DNA from: Halostreptopolyspora alba
GTDB lineage: Bacteria; Actinomycetota; Actinomycetes; Streptosporangiales; Streptosporangiaceae
Direction of reading: 5' to 3'
Length of the DNA stretch: 38,758 bases
NCBI GenBank assembly: GCA_003725585.1
Contig: RJMB01000035.1
Span: 1-38,758 of the forward strand
Shown: piece after piece, positions 1-6,890 of the stretch
How positions within the stretch are numbered: the stretch's first letter is position 1
Layout of the letters: every line of letters begins with the position of its first letter
Notes under the pieces: generated by a model
Databases searched by the model: none
Told to the model about the DNA's origin: nothing
Seen by the model: only the letters and a program-made list of their open reading frames with translations
Position numbers and translations under genes: made by a program

Positions 1-63
1 TCGATGCCGGCCGCCACCGCTCCACCGACACCGTCGACTGGACCATCGAGGACTACCCCGAGG
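1..63. repeat. Terminal direct repeat, left copy: circular-assembly overlap
   Basis: Bases 1-63 are identical to bases 38696-38758. The reading frame of the gene that runs off the right end continues without a break into the left end. This is what an assembler leaves when a circular molecule is written linearly with an overlap. The unique length is therefore about 38,695 bp. It is not a biological terminal repeat: nothing resembling linear-plasmid telomere palindromes is seen at either end. Confidence 0.93.
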
Positions 64-251
64 TCGAGCTGACCGCCACCACCGACCCGATGACCAGCGA
101 CCCCATCCAGGTGGACACCACCACCCCCGGTACCGCCAGTGTCACCTGGACCTACAGCACCGACGACGAGGAGCAGACCGCCACCGTCGACATCACCCCC
201 GCAGGCACCGCCGGCCACACCCACGACGGCGAGATCACCTACCACCCCTAA
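1..251 (+). CDS. Zinc-ribbon membrane protein, C-terminal part (gene continues from 37720)
   Basis: The 3' end of the gene that starts at 37720 and crosses the circular junction. Codons are in frame from base 3 and end with TAA at 249-251. This part encodes a Thr- and Asp-rich, probably extracytoplasmic tail with alternating short strand-like segments, and it has no start of its own. It is the last gene of the relaxase/coupling-protein operon and is convergent with the HTH gene at 395-976. The 140-base gap between them shows no strong U-tailed hairpin. Confidence 0.8.
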   Translation, partial: DAGRHRSTDTVDWTIEDYPEVELTATTDPMTSDPIQVDTTTPGTASVTWTYSTDDEEQTATVDITPAGTAGHTHDGEITYHP

Positions 252-394
252 CCTCACCTGCGAGATCCCACGCAGGCCATACGGGGACCAGGGGGCTACC
301 GGATGCCTTGGAGGCGGCCTGGGCCCGCTGCAGGGTTTGGTGGCCCCGCAGCGGCGCGGAGAAGGGCATCAGCGCCCCCACAGGTCCCCAGGAG

Positions 395-976
395 TTAGGG
401 CTCTGTGGTCAGGCGTTGTACGGCCTCTTCAGTGGTTTCAGCCCGGTCGTCGCCCTCGGCGGCCATGCGTAGGCGGCGCCAGGCCGTGGTCCAGCGCTGC
501 ACCTCGGCCTCGTCGCCGCCGCAGGCGGTGATGAACTTGCCGACGAGGGAGAGTTTGGGCAGCTGGTCATTGGCCAGAGCCGCGTGGAAGGTCGAACTGG
601 GGGTGCCCCCCGAGAACGCTTCCAGATCCCGGAAGGACCAGTCCCCCGACCACGCGCGGAACTCGCGCATCTTCTGCACGAACTCCGCGGGTGTTGTGGC
701 CAGCATCGGGTCGGGCCGCTGGTCATAGCCCTCCAGGTCGTGGATGGTGTGGGGCCGCGTGAGCACCGGTGTGCTGGGGGCCGGCCGTGCCGGTGCCACA
801 GGCGGGGACTCGCTTCCCTCGACCGGTTCTATGCGCACCCAGCCGTAGATGCCGTCGGCCTCGCGGCGAATGTGGCGGGGATGGGCCCCGGGTGCGGGCC
901 GGTAAACGGTGGGTTTGCGCCCGGGCCGCAGGCTCCGCTGGGGCCCGCTGGGGTCCAGCAGGTCGGTGGCACTCAT
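395..976 (-). CDS. XRE-like helix-turn-helix protein, 193 aa
   Basis: The N-terminal 110 residues are Pro/Arg-rich and low in complexity. Residues about 110-175 form the compact helical DNA-binding module common in actinobacteria: a conserved start (TPAEFVQKMREFR), a recognition-like stretch (SFRDLEAFSGG, then TPSSTFH), a basic turn before PKLSLVGKFITACGG, and a Trp-rich last helix. The ATG overlaps the TGA of the upstream membrane peptide gene (973-1161) in an ATGA arrangement, so the two are translationally coupled. The same order (membrane peptide, then HTH protein) recurs at 23801-24845 with recognisable sequence similarity in both partners. The likely role is a regulator working with the membrane peptide; its target is unknown. 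Confidence 0.75.
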   Translation of the reverse strand: MSATDLLDPSGPQRSLRPGRKPTVYRPAPGAHPRHIRREADGIYGWVRIEPVEGSESPPVAPARPAPSTPVLTRPHTIHDLEGYDQRPDPMLATTPAEFVQKMREFRAWSGDWSFRDLEAFSGGTPSSTFHAALANDQLPKLSLVGKFITACGGDEAEVQRWTTAWRRLRMAAEGDDRAETTEEAVQRLTTEP

Positions 977-1161
977 GCGATTCCCTCCGTGCGTGCGGGT
1001 TGGGCGGGCAGGGCCCGGCGGGCGGTATCGGCGGCCATGCCCAGGAGCGCGGTGGCTAGCAGCAGGGCGGTGGTCAGGTCATGGCCGGCGGCGGTGAGCC
1101 CGCAGGCCACCACCAGCACCACCACGACCAGGATCACCCGGGCCCAGATCGGCGTGTGCAT
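973..1161 (-). CDS. Small membrane protein, 62 aa, first gene of a coupled pair
   Basis: Residues about 6-26 (WARVILVVVVLVVACGL) and 30-44 form two hydrophobic segments separated by a GHD turn, ending in a basic tail (ARRALPAQPAR). It matches the 64-residue protein at 23801-23995 in the pattern W-x-RVI-VVVV, then GHD, an Ala/Leu-rich helix and ARR, so the two are paralogues. A GAGG stands five bases before the ATG. Its stop overlaps the start of the HTH gene downstream. Function is unknown. The conserved pairing suggests a membrane sensor or anchor for the HTH partner. Confidence 0.72.
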   Translation of the reverse strand: MHTPIWARVILVVVVLVVACGLTAAGHDLTTALLLATALLGMAADTARRALPAQPARTEGIA

Positions 1162-1181
1162 CGCATACCTCGATATTTCTT

Positions 1182-1262
1182 AGAGACGCCCCTGTGGATA
1201 CAGGGAAGGGAGCGCCGCCGCCCACCAAAGATCACGAGTGGGGAAAGAAGAGAGGTTCCCCG
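1182..1262. ncRNA. Candidate structured RNA/DNA element, copy 1
   Basis: Begins with AGAGACGCCCC, contains the small hairpin CCTGT-GGAT-ACAGG, and ends in the hairpin GGGGAA/TTCCCC with loop AGAAGAGAGG (1240-1261). A second copy at 1604-1671 has the same first motif and a hairpin with the same GAAGAGAGG loop on a longer stem. The same loop on different stems suggests that the loop is the conserved part. The purine-rich loop resembles a Shine-Dalgarno sequence. Strand and function are not determined. Confidence 0.4.
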
Positions 1263-1440
1263 GCTCGGATAAGAGCGGGGCGCGTGGAGGGGAAGCTACC
1301 GGAGACCTGTGACCGTTGCGATACTTCTACGTAGTTGCGGACACCCATCCCACCCCGCCCATGTCGTGATTTTCCCGTAATAGATTTTTATGGGGTGTCT
1401 GCCCGTCTCAGGGATGGGGCGCAGTTCCAGGTCTAGGCAG

Positions 1441-1475
1441 GTCCATGGGTGTCCAGGACTGTCCACGAGCGTCCA
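1441..1475. repeat. Four GTCCA repeats spaced exactly 10 bp
   Basis: GTCCA begins at 1441, 1451, 1461 and 1471, one per helical turn, so a protein would meet every copy on the same DNA face. The third copy sits in CTGTCCACG, which resembles an actinobacterial DnaA box (TTGTCCACA) with two mismatches. It lies upstream of the membrane peptide/HTH pair on the minus strand, and could be an operator for that pair or part of an origin. Confidence 0.55.
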
Positions 1476-1603
1476 AATGTGTTGCTGAAGGTTTGATTGT
1501 TTCCATACCGGCGAGTACTACACCGAAGCGTTCTGCGGCGCATGAGAATGGCTGGGAATCCTCCCAGCATGACCAGAATTCAAAGTGGGCTCGGGCCGCT
1601 TCA

Positions 1604-1671
1604 AGAGACGCCCCGTGGGGCTAGGCGCTGGGTGTGTCCGGGGAGAAGAGAGGCTCCCCGGACACACCCAG
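1604..1671. ncRNA. Candidate structured element, copy 2, with 17-bp perfect stem
   Basis: AGAGACGCCCC at 1604-1614 overlaps the small palindrome CCCCGTGGGG. It is followed by a perfect 17-bp inverted repeat (arms 1628-1644 and 1655-1671) around the 10-base loop GAAGAGAGGC. No run of T follows on either strand, so an intrinsic terminator is less likely than a structured RNA or a protein-binding cruciform. Compare copy 1 at 1182-1262. Confidence 0.45.
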
Positions 1672-1721
1672 GCCACACACCCTGTCCCACCCAGGAAGCT
1701 GTGCACTCTTTAGTCCTACCC

Positions 1722-2030
1722 TTACGTTGTACAGGTGGGGGTTTTGTATCCCCCAAGAAGGCCACCCGGCAAAGCGTCATCATTGAGGTGACATTTGCCA
1801 TCGTCGGTGGACTCACTGCCGTACAGGCTGGCCTGGATTCGACCCAGCATCGCCGCCTCGAGCGCCGCCCGGCCGCCGTCGTTGTTGACCTCGACGCCGT
1901 CTTGGTCATCGTCAATAGCGGAGGCGAGGGCTGACCTCAGGGTGGTCTTGGGGTCGGCGGCGTGTGCAAGTATCCGCGGCCCGAGGCGAGCGACGTACCA
2001 GGGGGTTCCGTGGCGGCAGCGGGTTGGCTC
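1722..2030 (-). pseudogene. Coding-like frame after dnaB without a normal start
   Basis: A 103-codon frame ending in TAA at 1722 reads like real protein: it contains RHGTPWYVARLGPRILAHAADP, written here only as positions 6-27, then an acidic stretch with VNNDGGRAALEAAMLGRIQASL. It overlaps the dnaB stop in the +1 frame, and there is no ATG, GTG or TTG between the preceding in-frame stop and residue 61 of the frame. Either it is a 5'-truncated remnant, or it is a C-terminal extension of DnaB reached by a +1 shift at the CCCCCAGCTGA end of dnaB, or translation begins only at the ATG at 1850, which has a GAGG five bases upstream (42 residues). I cannot separate these. Confidence 0.45.
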
Positions 2031-3360
2031 AGCTGGGGGCCATGTTGACGAACCGGGAGTAGTGGCCCTGGAAGATCGTGGTGATGGTGGCGGTGGGGCC
2101 GTTGCGGTGCTTGGCCACGATCAGGTCGGCCTCGCCAGCTCGGGGGGAGTCCTTGTCGTAGGCGTCCTCGCGGTGCAGCAGGATCACCACGTCGGCGTCT
2201 TGCTCGATGGCCCCGGACTCGCGTAGATCCGACAGCTGAGGGCGTTTGCTCTCGCGGTATTCGGCGTTGCGGTTGAGCTGGGCCAGCACCACCACCGGCA
2301 CATCGAGCTCTTTGGCCAGCAGCTTGAGTTGGCGCGACATGTCCGAGACCTCCACCTGGCGGTTCTCGCCGCGCGCTCGGGTCTTGAGCAGCTGGAGGTA
2401 GTCGATCACCACCAGCTCCAGGCCGTGCTGCTGCTGGATCTGGCGGCACCGGGCGGCGATCTCAGCCACGCTGACCGAGGCCGAGTCGTCCACGATCAGC
2501 GGCGCATCAGCGATCTTGCGGGTGATGCGGCCGATGCGTTCCCAGCCGGCATCATCGAGACTTCCGGTGCGGATCTCCTGCAGCGGCACCTTGCCCTCCG
2601 CGCTCATCATCCGGTGCGAGACCTCGCTCAGACCCATCTCCAGGTTGAAGAACGCCACGGTGTGGTTGGCCTCCATGGCGGCGTGACGGGCCACATCCAA
2701 GGCCAGGGTGGACTTGCCCAGGCTGGGCCGGGCGGCCACGATCACCATCTGCTGGGGGTGCAGCCCGCCCAGCAGCCCATCCAAATCAGCAAACCCGGTG
2801 GGTACGCCGGTGAGGGCGTTGCCGCGCTCAGCGGCGGCCTGGATCTCATCGACCGCGGTGAACAGGTGGGCCCCGATGAAGTCCCAGGACCGCTGGCCCT
2901 CCGTGCGGGACTGCACCGCGTCATAGATCTCGGCCTGGGCCCGGTCGACGAGCTCCTCAACGTCGCCGTCGCCGCCGTAGCCGAGCTGGGCCACGCTGGT
3001 GCCGGCCTCCACCAGCCGGCGCAGCACCGCCCGGTCGGCCACGATGCGGGCGTAGTAGCCGGTGTTGGCCGCGGTGGGGATGGTCTCGGCCAGGGTGTGC
3101 AGATAGGGGGCCCCGCCCACGCGGGTGATCTGGCCCGCTTCGGTCAGGTGGGCGTTGACCGTGATCGCATCAACCGGCTCACCGTGGGAGAACAGGTAGG
3201 TGATCGCCTCGAAGATGGTCTGGTGCGCGGGCCGGTAGAAGTCACCGACCTGGACGATGTCCACCGCGGCGGCGATGGCCTGCCTGGACAGCAGCATCCC
3301 GCCCAGCACGCTCTGCTCTGCGGTGATGTCATGGGGCGGGGTGCGCACGTCATCGGACAT
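2029..3360 (-). CDS. dnaB: Replicative DNA helicase, DnaB family
   Basis: A 443-residue hexameric 5'-3' helicase. The N-terminal DnaB domain lies at about 10-110. The RecA-like domain has Walker A RPSLGKST at 211-218, Walker B LVVIDYLQL at 316-324, the DLRESGAIEQDAD motif at 378-390, and the arginine-finger-type KHRNG at 418-421, followed by the usual short end (QGHYSRF). The ATG at 3360 is preferred over the in-frame ATG at 3372 because GGAG lies six bases before it. It is directly downstream of the iteron-containing initiator gene (3453-4808, same strand). A plasmid copy of DnaB beside an initiator implies self-loading of the helicase at a plasmid-specific origin, as described for rep2 of pSLA2-type plasmids. 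Confidence 0.95.
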   Translation of the reverse strand: MSDDVRTPPHDITAEQSVLGGMLLSRQAIAAAVDIVQVGDFYRPAHQTIFEAITYLFSHGEPVDAITVNAHLTEAGQITRVGGAPYLHTLAETIPTAANTGYYARIVADRAVLRRLVEAGTSVAQLGYGGDGDVEELVDRAQAEIYDAVQSRTEGQRSWDFIGAHLFTAVDEIQAAAERGNALTGVPTGFADLDGLLGGLHPQQMVIVAARPSLGKSTLALDVARHAAMEANHTVAFFNLEMGLSEVSHRMMSAEGKVPLQEIRTGSLDDAGWERIGRITRKIADAPLIVDDSASVSVAEIAARCRQIQQQHGLELVVIDYLQLLKTRARGENRQVEVSDMSRQLKLLAKELDVPVVVLAQLNRNAEYRESKRPQLSDLRESGAIEQDADVVILLHREDAYDKDSPRAGEADLIVAKHRNGPTATITTIFQGHYSRFVNMAPS

Positions 3361-3452
3361 AGAGGTCTCCATTCCAGGGCACAGGGAATCAGGCGGCAGC
3401 CCACCTCAACGGGCCAGTGGGCCGCCGTGCACAACACGAAGGGGTGAGGGGC

Positions 3453-4808
3453 CTACACCGGCGCAGCGAGCAGTTTGGCCAAATCGGGCCGCTGCTGCAC
3501 CCCACGACGGTCCAGCTCAGCACGGAGCGCCTGAACATCGCCCACCTGGAAATCCGCCCGGCACTGGCCACACGGCACCGTGGCGTAGGCATGCAGCCCA
3601 CACTTGGCTCGCCCGGCCTCAGGCGCACTGTGTGGGGCCTGTGAGGCCGGGCGGGGGTCACGCCCCCACCTCGGAGATTTCGTGCGCCCCATGACCACCT
3701 GGACCGCCGTAGTGGACACCCGTGACGGCTCCAAATCCCGCGACAGGTGATAGACCACGTCCTCCTCTGCGGCCCCCGAAGACAGCTCCGCGGCGATGCG
3801 CTCCACCAACCGGGCACGCTCCGCCGCCACCGGCCGACGATGCCCCCCCGGCCACGCCGCCAACGCCCGATCCAACACCCCTACCGCCGCAGCGGCACCA
3901 TCGCCGTCTTCACGCGGAAGCGACCCCTCCTCCTCCTGAGGCGATCGGGGAGACGGTGCCTGAGGAGGATGGAGGGGATGTTGAGAGGAGGATCGGGGGG
4001 TGTCAGAAGTGTCATCCCCCGGGGTGTCAGAAGTGTCATCCCCCGGGGTGTCAGAAGTGTCATCCCCCCCAGCGAGAGGGATGACAAAACTGTCACCCCC
4101 ATATGAGCTGGTGTTTTCCACTGAGCGCTGTGTTAGGTCCGTGATGGCGACCCAGAAGCTTTCGGTGTCGTCGCTGTAGCGCAGGCACACTTGGGGGGAG
4201 ACGGGGGTGCGGCCATCGCGATCGCGGGCAGCGATCACCGTGGCGACGCGGTCGCTGTGAAGAACGGTGCGGCCAACCCCCCACCAGGTGGTGATGCCAT
4301 GGGCTCGGCACCCGACGCGCCAGCGCGCCCGGGGGGTCCCGCTGGGGAGTGTCCCGTAGTCCTGGGCCATCGCACTGAAGCGTTGCTCCAATTCGGCCCA
4401 TCGCTGGTTGGTGACCTCGATCGGGCGGGTCTCGTCGAGGCGGGGACGTCCTTTGGAGTAGGTGACCTCGGGAAACGGGGTTCCGGCGCCGCCGAACAGG
4501 TCCCAGGGGCCGTGTACCACGAAGCAGCTCGACGTCTGTCGCCCTCTGCTGTCGAAGCGGTCCAGAACCGACACCAAGCCGTGTTCAACGAGGATGTCGA
4601 GATAGTCCCTGATGTGGCGCTCACTGATGTGAGTCTCGTCGGCAAGCGCGCCTGTGCTGATCCCCCAGGACTTGATGCCGGAGGCGTCGTCGGCGGCGCG
4701 ATCAGCGATCTCGGAAGCGACGAACTTGACGTGGGGGCTGCCGCGCCCAGTGGATCCCCGGCCGCTGAGATGGAGCCGACGGACGTAGTTCCTGGCTTCG
4801 TTGCTCAC
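3453..4808 (-). CDS. Winged-helix replication initiator (Rep1-like), 451 aa
   Basis: Starts with GTG; AAAGG lies eight bases upstream. Residues 28-95 form a winged helix (FVASEIADRAAD, ALADETHISERHIRDYLDILVEHGLV, wing SRGRQTSSCFV). Residues 248-271 are three tandem GDDTSDTP units encoded by perfect 24-bp iterons, followed by a Ser/Pro/Glu-rich linker. The C terminus has a possible zinc site C403-x2-H406-x6-C413-x2-C416. The position immediately upstream of dnaB, the iterons inside the coding sequence and the palindromic operator before the gene all favour plasmid replication initiation over general transcriptional regulation. The initiator call is inference from this context; only the wHTH is visible as a family feature. 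Confidence 0.72.
   Translation of the reverse strand: MSNEARNYVRRLHLSGRGSTGRGSPHVKFVASEIADRAADDASGIKSWGISTGALADETHISERHIRDYLDILVEHGLVSVLDRFDSRGRQTSSCFVVHGPWDLFGGAGTPFPEVTYSKGRPRLDETRPIEVTNQRWAELEQRFSAMAQDYGTLPSGTPRARWRVGCRAHGITTWWGVGRTVLHSDRVATVIAARDRDGRTPVSPQVCLRYSDDTESFWVAITDLTQRSVENTSSYGGDSFVIPLAGGDDTSDTPGDDTSDTPGDDTSDTPRSSSQHPLHPPQAPSPRSPQEEEGSLPREDGDGAAAAVGVLDRALAAWPGGHRRPVAAERARLVERIAAELSSGAAEEDVVYHLSRDLEPSRVSTTAVQVVMGRTKSPRWGRDPRPASQAPHSAPEAGRAKCGLHAYATVPCGQCRADFQVGDVQALRAELDRRGVQQRPDLAKLLAAPV
3997..4068. repeat. Three perfect 24-bp iterons inside the initiator gene
   Basis: Three contiguous identical 24-bp units begin at 3997, 4021 and 4045. Each runs GGGG-TGTCAG-AAG-TGTCAT-CCCCC. 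They encode three identical GDDTSDTP units, so the protein alone could keep the period, but perfect synonymous identity suggests recent amplification or DNA-level selection. Each unit carries TGTCATCCCC, close to the half-site TGTCAYC of the 19-bp operators found elsewhere. Ten bases further on, 4078-4099 holds the outward-facing pair GGGATGACA-N4-TGTCACCCC. This is a candidate origin core, by analogy with plasmids whose iterons lie inside rep1. Confidence 0.7.
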
Positions 4809-4872
4809 GCATCAACCTTTCGTGGTCGACACGTGGTCAGCGGCACCCCAGCCGGCGAAGCTCAAAGACAGT

Positions 4873-4890
4873 CCCAGTGTGTACACTGGG
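4873..4890. promoter_or_regulatory. Palindromic operator upstream of the initiator gene
   Basis: CCCAGTG-TGTA-CACTGGG is a perfect 7-bp inverted repeat, 65-82 bases upstream of the GTG of the initiator gene. A TGATAACT stretch beside it could be a -10 element for rightward transcription, and TACACT on the minus strand could serve for the initiator. It is likely a copy-control or GntR-type repressor site. Confidence 0.5.
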
Positions 4891-4951
4891 CACTGATAAC
4901 TAGGTGAGCTTCGTGGTTGAGGTTGGAGCCGTGACCACGTGGTTTGTAGGG

Positions 4952-4984
4952 AAGCCGGGAGTAGGCCGCTCCCGGCTTTTCTTA
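4952..4984 (+). terminator. Rho-independent terminator (plus strand)
   Basis: Stem AAGCCGGGAG / CTCCCGGCTT with a 7-base loop, then TTCTT. It would end rightward transcription starting near the palindrome at 4873. The only thing between them is a short untranslated-looking stretch (about 4900-4950), so a small RNA of roughly 80 bases is possible here, perhaps antisense to the initiator leader. Confidence 0.55.
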
Positions 4985-5054
4985 TGCCTGGCTACGCTAA
5001 CGCGCGCTGTGGCCTCACGCTCACCACTCGCGCACTGGCGTCACACCCGAGGCC

Positions 5055-5083
5055 AAAAAAGAAGCGGACACCGCAGTGTCCGC
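5055..5083 (-). terminator. Rho-independent terminator of the XRE/TPR gene
   Basis: On the minus strand the perfect 8-bp stem GCGGACAC / GTGTCCGC with a 4-base loop is followed by TTCTTTTTT. It lies just past the stop codon of the gene at 5097-6329. Confidence 0.85.
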
Positions 5084-5096
5084 CCTCGTTGTCTGC

Positions 5097-6329
5097 TCAT
5101 GCGGCAGTGGTCGCAAGTGAGCGCAGTTCATCGACGTACTCTTTCGCTTCGGTCTCGTTCGGATAGTGCTGCATCAGCTCCGTCCCGAGCTCCTTGCCGA
5201 CCATGACCAGAGAGGGCACCGACTGACGAGTGCCCTCGAGCGCGGTCTGACCGTGGGAGATGGCACTGTCCAAGTCGCCCTGTCGGGCGGAGACGACTCC
5301 CTTGGTGACGTGGGCTTCAGCGGCCCTCATAGGCGAAATCACGCGGCCAGTCCAGTCAGTAGCCATGGACAAGACCTCGTCGGCGAGACTTTCTGCATGC
5401 TCGTTCTCACCAGCGAGACGGTAGGTATCCATGGCGTAGAAGTCCCACTTGTGGGGGTCGACCACGAAGTGATGCTGGACGTCCTCCGGGTACGGGAGTC
5501 GTTCCAGTAGGCAGCGCCCTTGATCGAGGGCAACTTCTACGCGACGACGATCTCCGATTCGTGCCCAGGCTTTGGCCTGCTGCGCGAATAGCTGGACGCT
5601 GACGCTACGGTCGCCGGCCTTAGCGATTCCGGTGTCGGCGGCAGTGAGCACTCCGCGGTAGTCGCCGCGAGTGAGTGAGAACCACGCCGACATCTCGTAG
5701 CTCCAACCGATCACGTCATGGTCATCAGACTCGAGCCCCAGCGAGAGAGCCGACCGTCGAGTCGCTTCAGCGCGGTTGCTGGCACCTGTGTCCTGCTCCA
5801 GACATCCCACCAGCAGTGCCAGCATTCCAGCCATAGACAACACCTCACGGTGTTGGGAGAGCGTCAGCCTGTGGTTAAGCAGGTCGGCCATACGGTCAAG
5901 CCACGCCCTTGACTCTGTGAGTAGCTGGTGAGCCGCCACCGATGGATAGTCCGCACACAACCGGTCCACGGTGAGACGTAGAGCCTCCAGCGTCGCAGTG
6001 TCTACAGCCGATGTGCTCATCCGAGCCAGCAGGTCCGGCGTGTCTGCGGTGTCGCCTGTCGCGGCACTCACGATTTCCCCTGCTGGTCGGGGGGACATGA
6101 ATATGGCACCACTGACAGTGCCGAACATCGCCGCGATCAAGCGTTGGTATTCAGAGTCTGGACAGACTCGCCCTGATTCCCAGCGTTTCCAGGACACAAG
6201 GAGTGCTTCTTCCTCTGGCAGCTCACGGGATGTCTCGTATCGCAGTCGTCGTACGCAGTCACGCTGTGTCCAGCCGCGAAGGTTACGTTCGTGCCGGATA
6301 CGTCGCGCCCACTGAGGGTGAGTGGTCAT
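5097..6329 (-). CDS. XRE-family regulator with C-terminal helical repeats, 410 aa
   Basis: Residues about 5-70 are a lambda-repressor-like HTH (WARRIRHERNLRGWTQRDCVRRL, with the Trp-Glu-Ser-Gly-Arg signature WESGRVCP). Residues about 120-400 are predicted helical, with TPR-like pairs (WSYEMSAWFSLTRGDYRGVL, LFAQQAKAWARIGDRRRVEVAL). This is a widespread actinobacterial layout, related in form to peptide-sensing RRNPP-type regulators, though ligand binding cannot be read from sequence. AGGAG lies ten bases before the ATG. It is a single-gene unit with its own terminator. The partition-type motif GGTAGCTAGCTGCTGGC lies in its leader (6344-6360). Confidence 0.85.
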   Translation of the reverse strand: MTTHPQWARRIRHERNLRGWTQRDCVRRLRYETSRELPEEEALLVSWKRWESGRVCPDSEYQRLIAAMFGTVSGAIFMSPRPAGEIVSAATGDTADTPDLLARMSTSAVDTATLEALRLTVDRLCADYPSVAAHQLLTESRAWLDRMADLLNHRLTLSQHREVLSMAGMLALLVGCLEQDTGASNRAEATRRSALSLGLESDDHDVIGWSYEMSAWFSLTRGDYRGVLTAADTGIAKAGDRSVSVQLFAQQAKAWARIGDRRRVEVALDQGRCLLERLPYPEDVQHHFVVDPHKWDFYAMDTYRLAGENEHAESLADEVLSMATDWTGRVISPMRAAEAHVTKGVVSARQGDLDSAISHGQTALEGTRQSVPSLVMVGKELGTELMQHYPNETEAKEYVDELRSLATTAA

Positions 6330-6343
6330 AGCCCCACACTCCT

Positions 6344-6360
6344 GGTAGCTAGCTGCTGGC
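6344..6360. repeat. Solitary AGCTAGCTGC repeat upstream of the XRE gene
   Basis: GGTAGCTAGCTGCTGGC matches the GCTAGCTGGC family that is dense around parA and parB. It lies 15-31 bases upstream of the XRE gene start, where a bound ParB-type protein would interfere with transcription. Confidence 0.4.
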
Positions 6361-6461
6361 GTCTAGGGAGCAACTAGGGAACATGGTCCTGCTCCCCTAC
6401 CGCCTCTCGCGGCTCGCCCGTTTGTCTGGCGATGCTTGGTCATATGCGCACAGGGAGTTCG

Positions 6462-6773
6462 TCACGACTCGATCCTCGTTCGCAGCTCTTGAACTTCACG
6501 TTCGAGGGTGGCAACGCGGTCTTCCAAATCTTGTCCAGAGGGCGGTGGCTCAGTGACGAACCAGCCGACCCCGTGGGTCGGCTGCACGTGTCCCTGCTGT
6601 TGCAAGTGCTTCAGCGCGTTCCTCACAGTCATCGACGCGACGCCGTACTGCTCGGCCAGCTCCCGGGTGGAGGGGAGCTGGTCCCCAGGACCCAGGCGCC
6701 CCGACTCGATATCGGCGAGAAGAGCGGTCATCACCCGCCTATACGGCTGATGCGGCTGCTGATGGGCGGTCAT
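6462..6773 (-). CDS. GntR-family repressor, 103 aa
   Basis: A short GntR protein: winged helix at about 8-75 with the family signature YRRVMTALLADIESGRLGPG, LPSTRELAEQYGVASMTVRNAL and the wing THGVGWFVTEPP, then a C-terminal heptad helix (LEDRVATLEREVQELRTRI), probably for dimerisation. There is no ligand-binding domain. The start at 6773 (MTAHQQ) fits the family. An ATG at 6791 adds six residues and has no better ribosome site. It is divergent from the transfer operon at 6891 across a palindromic intergenic region, the usual position of KorSA/TraR-type repressors that control tra genes on Streptomyces plasmids. It probably represses the transfer operon and itself. Confidence 0.88.
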   Translation of the reverse strand: MTAHQQPHQPYRRVMTALLADIESGRLGPGDQLPSTRELAEQYGVASMTVRNALKHLQQQGHVQPTHGVGWFVTEPPPSGQDLEDRVATLEREVQELRTRIES

Positions 6774-6829
6774 AGCTCCACAGTACCGCATCTCATATAG
6801 GTGAACTAGAAGAGATCTAGATTTATAGC

Positions 6830-6863
6830 TTGACGTGGCATCTGACCTAGGTCAGTATTATAT
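6830..6863. promoter_or_regulatory. Divergent tra/gntR control region with CTGACCTAGGTCAG palindrome
   Basis: A 14-bp perfect palindrome at 6842-6855 lies between TTGACG (6830-6835) and TATTAT (6856-6861), so a repressor bound there would cover the rightward promoter, although the spacing (20 bases) is longer than usual. On the minus strand TATAAA, about 15 bases to the left of the palindrome, could serve gntR. It is the likely operator of the GntR protein. Confidence 0.6.
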
Positions 6864-6890
6864 GTGTCAGATCAGCAGATGGAGGTTGTT

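Larger units (their letters stand above)
1162..2028. other. Long non-coding stretch with structured elements and phased repeats
   Basis: No convincing complete gene is visible. The stretch holds two related hairpin elements (1182-1262 and 1604-1671), a set of four 10-bp-phased GTCCA repeats (1441-1475), a small hairpin at 1734-1753 with GGGGG/CCCCC arms, an AT-rich patch at 1370-1395, and a DnaA-box-like sequence TGTGGATAC at 1193-1201 (one mismatch to TGTGGATAA). The end next to dnaB holds an open frame without a start codon (1722-2030). Separately, the ends of the AT-rich patch are near-inverted: GGACACCCAT before it and ATGGGGTGTC after it. Confidence 0.7.

Noticed and set aside
1937-2449. 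170-codon minus-strand frame overlapping the end of dnaB
   Set aside because: Shadow frame of dnaB, Pro/Arg/His-rich; the frame at 1722-2030 is the one with protein-like composition.
3997-4068. 24-bp tandem repeats considered as a CRISPR or a sequencing artefact
   Set aside because: There are only three contiguous units without spacers, in frame within a clear gene; iterons fit better.
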